Shown here piece after piece: positions 8,746 to 13,087 of a stretch of DNA of 13,087 bases. The translations under genes and the position numbers were made by a program. The first letter of the stretch is position 1; every line of letters begins with the position of its first letter. Origin of the DNA: JAJDFU01 sp964641965 (GTDB lineage: Bacteria; Bacteroidota; Bacteroidia; Chitinophagales; Saprospiraceae); contig CAZXLD010000078.1 in assembly GCA_964641965.1 (NCBI GenBank), positions 1 to 13,087 on the forward strand, written 5' to 3'. Below the pieces are notes generated by a model, which was given only the letters and a program-made list of their open reading frames with translations, ran no database searches and had not been told where the DNA came from.

Positions 8746-8829
8746 ATTAGTGGAATAACATTATGCTAAGGTCAGATTACCAATGGAATATGATTTGAAG
8801 TATGATTACAGATTTTTGTACTATCCTTA

Positions 8830-9411
8830 CATTATAGCCCTGGAGACGGGTTATGTTTCATTCTTAGTTGAAATTCTTCGATCAGATTCGGAGGTTTCTT
8901 TCCTTTTTCGCTCGACCTCTTGTTTGAGTACGGCCTTTAGTAGATGCAGTTTTTTAAAGTTATCTACCCGACGCATTCTTTTCTCGTGCGTGATGATGGC
9001 CATGCAGGTCCATCGGTAGCGCTGATCGGAGTCTCCCCATCGTTTAACGTTGCGGGTATACTTGCCGATAGCCGAGTTCAGACTCTCGATGCTGTTGGTC
9101 GTGCTGAAGCATTTTCCGAACAGCTCACCCATGCCCAGCCTTTGCAAGGTAAGGGTGTACTCCAGCCCCTTCTGGAGGGATCTGGCCGCCCGGTTCAACT
9201 TTTGCAGATCGGCGTGCAGACTTTTCAAATCCTGCCTGGCCAGTTCGTAGTCGGGCTCTTTATGTGCCTTGTTCAACCGCCTTTTCACTTCCGCCTGCTC
9301 GCTTTGGGGCAGGCAGCTCAATATGTTTTCCCGTTTGTGCCACTGGCAACGCTGGATCACGGCTGCCAGGCCGAAGACTTCTTTGAGAGCCTTTTCAATG
9401 CCTTTGGCCCG
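8830..9411 (-). mobile_element. Remnant of an IS256-family element
   Basis: Only the 3' part of the element remains: the last roughly 190 codons of a Mutator-type transposase and a short stretch beyond its stop. GGAGACGGGTTATG near 8840-8855 could belong to the terminal repeat at this end, but without the other end it cannot be confirmed. The other boundary is the abrupt junction at about 9410, where an unrelated plus-strand gene fragment begins. The segment is clearly more GC-rich by eye than the surrounding DNA. Confidence 0.65.
8851..9411 (-). pseudogene. IS256-family (Mutator-type) transposase, C-terminal fragment
   Basis: The frame is recognisable from AKGIEKALKEVFG through AAVIQRCQWHKRENILSCLP, TTNSIESLNSAIGKYTRNVKRW and RWTCMAI to its normal C-terminus at 8851. 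It continues upstream of the nearest start-like GTG (9358-9360) for 17 more family-like codons up to 9411, then meets a TAG. The last acidic residue of the catalytic triad (Glu in NSIESLN) is present. The N-terminal half, with the first two catalytic Asp residues, is missing, so the protein cannot transpose. This is a decayed copy, not an active element. Confidence 0.88.
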
Positions 9412-9605
9412 CTACCCGCCTGGCTCGCATACTCGATATCTCGCTAGACTACCTGGTAGGCAATACCCAACTGGAGCTCGATGGGGATACCTTGCGCCGC
9501 ATCGAAGCCATCTCCGCCCTGTCCGATGAAGAGAAAAACAAGATCTTTATGGTCGTCGATGCCCTGATCCGCGACTTCAAGCTCCGAGACCTCGCTCAGG
9601 CCTGA
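9411..9605 (+). pseudogene. XRE-family helix-turn-helix regulator, C-terminal fragment
   Basis: Sixty-four codons without a start read ATRLARILDISLDYLVG at the front, which is the end of an XRE/Cro-type HTH (the helix 4-5 region followed by the characteristic SLDYLVG). A short helical tail with LSDEEKNKIFMVVDALIRDFK follows, up to the TGA at 9603-9605. Proteins of this type are usually about 110 residues, so the first 40-50 residues, including the recognition helix, are gone. The frame starts exactly where the IS256 fragment stops, and the two genes point away from each other. With no start codon or promoter it should be inactive. The family call is firm from pattern; the original role is unknown. 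Confidence 0.72.
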
Positions 9606-9610
9606 ATCGC

Positions 9611-9641
9611 AAAAGCCCCGCCCATAAAGGGAGAGGCTTTT
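9611..9641 (+). terminator. Terminator-like hairpin after the XRE fragment
   Basis: AAAAGCC (9611-9617) pairs perfectly with GGCTTTT (9635-9641) around a GC-rich loop, six bases after the XRE stop. The Ts are within the 3' arm, so it resembles the A-stem-T bidirectional type. It probably belonged to the truncated regulator. Confidence 0.5.
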
Positions 9642-9653
9642 GGATAACTGCGC

Positions 9654-9668
9654 GTAGACTCAGTCTAC
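9654..9668. repeat. GTAG palindrome, single unit
   Basis: GTAGACT-C-AGTCTAC is a perfect 7-bp palindrome with a 1-base centre, preceded by CGC. It has the same build as CGTAGTTT-C-AAACTAC in the larger repeat blocks at 10373-10388 and 12270-12285. It sits 23 bases past the stop of the small membrane protein gene, like the palindrome blocks that follow other genes in this region. Confidence 0.55.
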
Positions 9669-9690
9669 TTTGAACGGAGGTAAAATCTTT

Positions 9691-9975
9691 CTAGCTTCCT
9701 ATTGATTTAAACAATAAGGCCAAAAGGGCAAATGAACCAAAAAGCCCTGGAATTGCCAAGGCATACAGTAGCCATTCTTGTCGAGGATAAATACCCCAAG
9801 TTCGATTTCTGAAATAGAATACTATTCCAGAAAAAAAATTCAATGTGCCAATAAAGCAAACAATTAGGAATGCAAAACTAAGGACAAATAATATTGAATT
9901 CACCCACCCTGCTTCATCACTTAATAGCCAGATAATTACGATCCCCCCAATGATAGTAATTAGATATCTTTTCAT
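9691..9975 (-). CDS. Small membrane protein, candidate immunity protein
   Basis: The 94 residues are mostly hydrophobic, with three or four likely membrane segments: about 3-19, 27-55 (long enough for one kinked or two helices) and 69-90. Between them lies a short polar, basic loop (FRNRTWGIYPRQEW). No family is recognised. The ATG at 9973-9975 is eight bases after the stop codon of a start-less toxin-tip-like frame (9984-10214). That is the tight spacing usual between a polymorphic toxin and its immunity gene, and multi-pass membrane immunity proteins are known for pore-forming or periplasm-acting toxins. The immunity role is inferred from position only. Below the gene lie a GTAG palindrome (9654-9668) and the IS256/XRE scrap. 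Confidence 0.65.
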   Translation of the reverse strand: MKRYLITIIGGIVIIWLLSDEAGWVNSILFVLSFAFLIVCFIGTLNFFSGIVFYFRNRTWGIYPRQEWLLYALAIPGLFGSFALLALLFKSIGS

Positions 9976-9983
9976 AAAAACGG

Positions 9984-10214
9984 TTAGGTATTGTCCTCTT
10001 TATTACCTCGTACTTGATCATAGGCTCTCTGAGTCCCACCAGAACCTGCAACCCCAGAACCTACAGCCCTAGCATTCGTTACTTTTGCATTTCTTGCAGC
10101 TTGCTGATTTGCATTAGCTGCTTCCCCTTGTAATCTTTCAACCTTTCCAGGCCTGCCTTTCCCTTTGGCCTCTAACCTATTTTGGGCATTTTTAGCAATC
10201 CTATCTGCTCTCCT
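9984..10214 (-). pseudogene. Orphan C-terminal tip fragment of a polymorphic (Rhs-like) toxin
   Basis: Reading minus from the repeat boundary gives about 76 codons without a start. They are rich in Arg, Lys, Ala, Asn and Gln (RRADRIAKNAQNRLEAKGKG, then KVERLQGEAANANQQAARNA, then GSGGTQRAYDQVRGNKEDNT) and end with a TAA at 9984-9986. The composition changes exactly where palindrome repeat A begins; upstream the frame hits a stop inside the repeat at 10245-10247. Low-complexity basic, Ala-rich stretches like this are common in C-terminal regions of Rhs-type proteins. Its stop lies eight bases before the membrane protein start. I call it a displaced toxin tip by layout. The activity is not recognisable, and it may be only part of a tip. 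Confidence 0.5.
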
Positions 10215-10216
10215 CG

Positions 10217-10400
10217 CTGATCGTAGTCTCCAGACTACGATACCTTATCCTGCCAGTCTATGACTGACTATGCTATTAGGAAATTAAAGAAGTTTTCCCT
10301 TTTGGCGGGCAGACCGGTAAAAATCCCAGGCAAAGCCTGTACGCAATCGGTATGGAACCGATAGGGGCCGCATAGTTTCAAACTACGCGAAAGCGGGAAC
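10217..10400. repeat. Palindrome repeat block, copy A
   Basis: The block begins with ATCGTAGTCT-CC-AGACTACGAT (10220-10241, perfect 10-bp arms), then CAGTC-TAT-GACTG (10254-10266). A further stretch of about 124 bases (10277-10400) nearly repeats in copy C. It contains GGAAA...TTTCC, CAGGC-AAA-GCCTG (10327-10339), ATCGGT...ACCGAT, an imperfect CATAGTTT-C-AAACTACG and CGC-GAAA-GCG. It has no coding capacity I can support on either strand. It lies between the terminator of the gene at 10426-10974 and the toxin-tip fragment below. Confidence 0.8.
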
Positions 10401-10410
10401 TCTACAAGTT

Positions 10411-10438
10411 AAAAAAAAGCCCCGATTAAATCGAGGCT
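10411..10438 (-). terminator. Rho-independent terminator overlapping the stop codon
   Basis: On the minus strand AGCCTCGAT (10430-10438) pairs with ATCGGGGCT (10418-10426) along nine pairs, one of them G-U, with a tiny loop. Eight Ts follow (A run 10411-10418). The stem includes the last codons and the TAA of the gene at 10426-10974. It is a strong, one-direction terminator. Confidence 0.85.
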
Positions 10439-10974
10439 TTCTCTTCTGTATATCTTTTATTACTCATATTCAGATGTTCCAAAATATATTCTCCTGGAAA
10501 ACCTTTGGTCTTAAGCCACTCTACTTTTTCATCTTTATTTTTAATTAGCTGGTGAGCCAAATAACCTTCAACAGTATCACCAGGACAGGACAACCGATAA
10601 GCCCATTCATACAACAAATTATCGGGTTCTTTGTCCATGGCTTTTTCTTGGAACTCTAAAGCTAATTGGTTATCGTCTAAACCAAAGTACCATTCAGCAA
10701 TGTGAAGGATTTTACCTACGAAAAATAAATACTCTGGATCGTCTGAAAACCTACTCTTTGATAGTTCAAAATATTCTTGCAATAACGTTGCTAAATCATT
10801 TTGCTTTTCTTCTGGGTAGTCTTCTTCTAAAAGGATATTATGAAATAAATAAATGGCTTGAACATAAGCCCAACTGTCATTTGGGCTTACAGCAACCGTT
10901 TCTTTCATCAATTCGATTGCGTTATCCCATTCTTTATTATCCTCAAACGTCTTTAATTTCTTTTGCCAATTCAT
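10426..10974 (-). CDS. TPR-like helical protein, candidate immunity protein
   Basis: The 182 residues look soluble and helical. The N-terminus (KTFEDNKEWDNAIELMKETV then SPNDSWAYVQAIYLFHN) has the spacing of tetratricopeptide-like helix pairs, and a second such unit appears near LALEFQEKAMDKEPDNLLYEWAYRL. The protein is acidic overall, has no signal peptide and should stay in the cytoplasm. Its ATG at 10972-10974 is 14 bases after the stop of a start-less tip-like frame (10989-11201), and its own terminator overlaps its stop codon. I infer an immunity protein paired with that tip. The alternative is a plain TPR adaptor of unrelated role. Confidence 0.7.
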   Translation of the reverse strand: MNWQKKLKTFEDNKEWDNAIELMKETVAVSPNDSWAYVQAIYLFHNILLEEDYPEEKQNDLATLLQEYFELSKSRFSDDPEYLFFVGKILHIAEWYFGLDDNQLALEFQEKAMDKEPDNLLYEWAYRLSCPGDTVEGYLAHQLIKNKDEKVEWLKTKGFPGEYILEHLNMSNKRYTEEKASI

Positions 10975-10988
10975 AACCTAAGATTATT

Positions 10989-11201
10989 TTATGGTAATGG
11001 TATCCACATTGAACCAAGTTTTGGCATGCCATTATGAACTGCTCCTTTTATCCAAACATTTTGACCTCCTACATTGACCTGCATTCTGAAAACTCCGCTT
11101 GTTGGAAATCTACCATTACCTGCATTTAAGGCAGCATTAATTGTATTTCTTTGCCCACCGAGTCTATTTACAAGCGGGCCTACTTGCAGCGGAGGTAGTA
11201 C
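10989..11201 (-). pseudogene. Orphan C-terminal tip fragment of a polymorphic toxin
   Basis: A frame without a start runs from 11201 (after a TGA at 11202-11204) to a TAA at 10989-10991. It looks protein-like from about 11175: VNRLGGQRNTINAALNAGNG, then VFRMQVNVGGQNVWIKGAVH, ending GSMWIPLP. The Gly/Asn-rich start followed by a compact beta-rich domain with one His suits a small toxin tip cut from a longer protein. I do not recognise the fold or activity. It ends 14 bases before the 10426-10974 gene. The upstream boundary is vague because no GTAG palindrome directly abuts it; instead there is a different non-coding block at 11202-11380. Confidence 0.5.
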
Positions 11202-11380
11202 TCACGTCCTTCGGGGTCAGCATAAAGGCATCCCGGCGAGGCTAATCCGTATTGCTATTCATTGTATTCATTTTTCGATTGTTCGCATAGATGATCCAGG
11301 CTCAGCCTGTATATTGGACCTAATCAACTGCTATCCTTCATGTCCCATGGTCCTGCTGCGTAAGACAAAGGATAGGAGTG
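11202..11380. other. Non-coding block with hairpins between two cassettes
   Basis: I see no supportable gene here. It holds CAGGC-TCA-GCCTG (11297-11309), the same stem as CAGGC-AAA-GCCTG in copies A and C. It also has an 8-bp inverted repeat, CTATCCTT / AAGGATAG (11331-11338 and 11368-11375), just past the stop of the 11381-11830 gene. That second pair could serve as that gene's terminator but lacks a T-tract. The composition is more GC-rich than the flanking small genes. Confidence 0.5.
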
Positions 11381-11830
11381 TTAAAACTTCCTATACAATT
11401 CTGGGTGCTTTCTTTTCCAATATTTATGAAATTCAAGTGAATTTCTTTTATATCTATCTTCAGAGAAAAAATCATCTAATGAATTCAGGTTATTATAAAT
11501 AACGCCTGAAATATGACTCAGTTGCTTTTTAAAGGATTCTTCAATATTCTTTTCATTTCGAAAGAAATTTGATTTAGGAGTATGAGAATCATCTTGTTTT
11601 AAAAACCCTAGTAGATTGAAAAGGTTGATCTCGTTATCCTGATCAGATAGAGAGTAAACCGAGGGATAGAGTTCAAGGTGATATTTCTCTATTTTAATTA
11701 CATATTTTTTGGATGCATATTCTATAAAATGGAAATCGTCATTTACTCTTTCGCCTCTTACCTCAAAACCAAATTTGGATACAAGTTCATCAAAAAAAAT
11801 GTCAGAGTATTTCTTAATAATCTCACTCAT
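11381..11830 (-). CDS. Hypothetical 149-aa protein, candidate immunity protein
   Basis: The protein is soluble, with no signal peptide, and rich in Phe, Lys, Ser, Asn and Glu. The N-terminal half alternates strand-like segments (FGFEVRGERV, DDFHFIEYASKKYVIKIEK, YHLELYPSVYSL). The C-terminal half is helical and basic and ends with YKRNSLEFHKYWKRKHPELY. I recognise no family. The ATG at 11828-11830 is 12 bases after the stop of another start-less tip-like frame (11843-11977), repeating the arrangement of the two neighbouring cassettes. Immunity is inferred from that layout. Its strongly AT-rich coding sequence contrasts with the GC-richer blocks on both sides. Confidence 0.65.
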   Translation of the reverse strand: MSEIIKKYSDIFFDELVSKFGFEVRGERVNDDFHFIEYASKKYVIKIEKYHLELYPSVYSLSDQDNEINLFNLLGFLKQDDSHTPKSNFFRNEKNIEESFKKQLSHISGVIYNNLNSLDDFFSEDRYKRNSLEFHKYWKRKHPELYRKF

Positions 11831-11842
11831 CGCTTACCAAAT

Positions 11843-11977
11843 TTATTGTTTAATCAATCTAGTAAAATCCTTGTTCCAAGAATACCCATGCCTTTGTAAA
11901 TACCTAATCTCTTGGGCAAGAACAGAGTTTGGGTCAATTTTTGCTGGGTTATATTTTCCAGCAAATATCACGTCATC
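11843..11977 (-). pseudogene. Orphan C-terminal tip fragment abutting palindrome repeat B
   Basis: Forty-four codons without a start, DDVIFAGKYNPAKIDPNSVL then QEIRYLQRHGYSWNKDFTRL, end with a TAA at 11843-11845. This is the end of a small helical domain and looks clearly protein-coding. The frame begins directly against repeat B and in fact stays open through it (RYRSPETTISG) back to a TAG at 12023-12025. Twelve bases separate its stop from the next gene's ATG. I call it a displaced toxin tip by layout; the activity is unknown. Confidence 0.5.
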
Positions 11978-11980
11978 CCC

Positions 11981-12031
11981 GCTGATCGTAGTCTCCGGAC
12001 TACGATACCTTATCTTGCCAGTCTATGACTG
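11981..12031. repeat. Palindrome repeat, copy B (short form)
   Basis: ATCGTAGTCT-CC-GGACTACGAT (11985-12006) has one substitution against the other copies. It is followed by GCCAGTC-TAT-GACTGGC with 7-bp arms. The 124-base structured block seen after copies A and C is absent. Between here and copy C (12032-12103) I see no gene, only a 12-bp palindrome TCAAGTACTTGA near 12083-12094. Confidence 0.75.
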
Positions 12032-12100
12032 GCTACGGCAGTGCCCCTTCAAACCGGCACAAACCCTTCTTGCACGCCAAAGTCAAGTACTTGAACCCCC

Positions 12101-12300
12101 GCGGATCGTAGTCTCCAGACTACGATACTATATCCTGTAAGTCTTCGACTTGCTGACTCTTCCCCCTTTCCAGAATAGGAAAATTAAAGAAGTTTTCCCT
12201 TTTGGCGGGCAGACCGGTAAGAATCCCAGGCAAAGCCTGTATGCAATCGCTATGGAACTGATAGGGTCGCGTAGTTTCAAACTACGCGAAAGCGGGGAAC
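12101..12300. repeat. Palindrome repeat block, copy C (long form)
   Basis: It has the same core ATCGTAGTCT-CC-AGACTACGAT, but the second hairpin is AAGTC-TTC-GACTT instead of CAGTC-TAT-GACTG, a paired change that keeps the stem. After a 20-base spacer comes the same block as in copy A (12176-12300), roughly 94 percent identical by eye: GGAAAA...TTTTCC, CAGGC-AAA-GCCTG, a perfect GCGTAGTTT-C-AAACTACGC and CGC-GAAA-GCG. The 53 bases 12104-12156 are identical to copy D. The following 12301-12379 shows no further feature. Confidence 0.8.
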
Positions 12301-12373
12301 AAGTCTCACATCCTTTCTGTGCTTGATGGATTTTTGCAATCTGTGAAGATCAAGAATATTGCAGCCCTGTAAA

Positions 12374-12401
12374 TGAAAAAGCCTCGGATTGCTCCGAGGC
12401 T
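12374..12401 (-). terminator. Rho-independent terminator of the exported-protein gene
   Basis: AGCCTCGGA (12380-12388) and TCCGAGGCT (12393-12401) form a perfect 9-bp stem with a 4-base loop. On the minus strand it is followed by a short T run (A run 12376-12380). It starts five bases beyond the stop at 12406-12408. Confidence 0.85.
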
Positions 12402-12405
12402 GTTA

Positions 12406-13008
12406 TTATTTTTGTTTTTTCAAAGAGTAGGTTCCTTTACTTCCATCAATTAGATTTGGTATAATCTCTGAGCCATCAATTTGCCATGATTCCATTTCAA
12501 ATACTCTGGATGTCTCCACGATTACATCAAAATGATTAGTTTTTGACCCTTTTATTTCATAGGTAGGGGACTTGATTCCTTTTGAATCTTGAATGTTAAA
12601 GGATTTTAATTTAGATGTTTTTTTAACCTTAGTTTTCTCCCATTGATCTCTCAAAATAGTTTCTCCTCCGTCATCCCAATTGAGATTTATAGAATAGTTT
12701 ATCGCATCACCCTTTTTATCAGCCACAGCAATACAGTACTTGTTTGTAAATGGTTTCTTCTTCTCCCTGACAATAATCCTATCTCTCTGAGGCACACTAT
12801 TAAGAAAAAGAATATCTTCAGACACACTCCAAACTCCGCTTACTGAATAATGTAGCATGTGCCCATCAAATTCATAATCAAAGGTTTTATTCGGATTTAA
12901 TTTCAAAACTTCGCTTACATTATTATTTTCATAAGAGTACACTCCTGGTTGAAGCTGAACCATCTCTCCAGATATAAAAAGTAGTATAGATAATAATATT
13001 TGATTCAT
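12406..13008 (-). CDS. Exported hypothetical 200-aa protein
   Basis: A short hydrophobic N-terminus (NQILLSILLFISG) indicates export to the periplasm; there is no lipobox Cys. The mature part reads as a beta-rich small-molecule-barrel-like fold: GVYSYENNNVSEVLKLNPN, FDYEFDGHMLHYSVSGVWSV and DILFLNS have the rhythm of lipocalin-like or META-like repeats. The second half has charged Lys-rich segments. I recognise no family with confidence. It has its own terminator. It stands in the array like the candidate immunity genes, but its ATG follows palindrome repeat D by about 26 bases with no toxin-tip fragment between. It could be an orphan immunity gene or an unrelated cassette passenger. Confidence 0.65.
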   Translation of the reverse strand: MNQILLSILLFISGEMVQLQPGVYSYENNNVSEVLKLNPNKTFDYEFDGHMLHYSVSGVWSVSEDILFLNSVPQRDRIIVREKKKPFTNKYCIAVADKKGDAINYSINLNWDDGGETILRDQWEKTKVKKTSKLKSFNIQDSKGIKSPTYEIKGSKTNHFDVIVETSRVFEMESWQIDGSEIIPNLIDGSKGTYSLKKQK

Positions 13009-13030
13009 AGCGATTATCTTTTTTTAGCCC

Positions 13031-13087
13031 CGCTGATCGTAGTCTCCAGACTACGATACTATATCCTGTAAGTCTTCGACTTGCTGA
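13031..13087. repeat. Palindrome repeat, copy D, cut by the window end
   Basis: The 53 bases 13035-13087 are identical to 12104-12156 in copy C, including ATCGTAGTCT-CC-AGACTACGAT and AAGTC-TTC-GACTT. The edge preceding the core, CCCCGCT, is shared with copy B. Whether the longer structured block follows cannot be seen. Confidence 0.8.

Noticed and set aside
8944..9529. Long plus-strand frames opposite the IS256 fragment
   Set aside because: They are antisense shadows of the transposase; the minus frame carries the recognised family motifs.
11230..11262. Very short minus-strand ORF starting MNTMNSNTD
   Set aside because: It has only nine codons, without a clear ribosome site or conserved context.
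12032..12103. Possible fourth toxin-tip fragment between repeats B and C
   Set aside because: The open stretches are under 30 codons, no small gene follows directly, and the text does not look protein-like beyond chance.
10277..12300. Retron msr/msd RNA
   Set aside because: The many stems are suggestive, but no reverse transcriptase gene lies in the window and the block occurs in two copies.
9976..13087. Integron cassette array with attC sites
   Set aside because: Small genes separated by palindromic repeats suggested it, but the copies share no paired GTTRRRY / RYYYAAC core sites, the repeat lengths vary, and toxin-tip fragments precede the genes.
10217..13087. CRISPR array
   Set aside because: The repeats are few and separated by whole genes, with no regular short spacers and no cas genes.

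Overview
The window looks like part of a Bacteroidota chromosome, possibly Saprospiria (Haliscomenobacter/Lewinella-like); this placement is inferred from gene families, not from a marker gene. The main clues are a one-protein hybrid two-component system, a C-terminal type IX secretion (T9SS) sorting domain, candidate TTTG / TAnnTTTG promoters and AT-rich coding sequence. No rRNA, tRNA or CRISPR array was seen.

Layout. (1) 1-1490: the start of a small exported-protein gene, cut by an IS3-family element whose orfB carries an in-frame TAA. (2) 1491-8850: the ordinary chromosomal part. A 1349-aa sensor/regulator of the HTCS type lies downstream of, and on the same (minus) strand as, a 968-aa secreted protein. 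That protein has an unknown N-terminal domain, two tandem PHB-depolymerase/feruloyl-esterase-like domains and a T9SS tail. The second esterase domain has lost two of its three catalytic residues. A perfect 10-bp inverted repeat lies just upstream of the esterase's likely promoter. (3) 8830-9650: a GC-richer scrap in which a 5'-truncated IS256-family transposase (minus) and a 5'-truncated XRE-type regulator (plus) meet back to back at about 9410. (4) 9650-13087: an accessory array, all on the minus strand. Small genes alternate with non-coding blocks full of short perfect palindromes.

The accessory array is the most interesting part. Three of its four small genes (9691-9975, 10426-10974, 11381-11830) are preceded, 8-14 bases upstream, by the stop codon of a start-less reading frame of about 44-76 codons. 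These frames were recovered by reading the strand directly, because they have no start codon. This is the layout expected of orphan toxin-tip/immunity cassettes displaced from a polymorphic (Rhs-like) toxin. Two of the three fragments begin right against a copy of the same palindrome repeat, whose core is ATCGTAGTCT-CC-AGACTACGAT. Four copies of that repeat are visible (one cut by the window end), and related GTAG...CTAC palindromes also occur alone. The fourth gene (exported, 200 aa) has a repeat copy directly upstream and no tip. I infer that the repeats mark cassette boundaries, as a REP-like element, a recombination homology or both. The toxin activities, and the immunity roles of the small genes, cannot be proved from this sequence.
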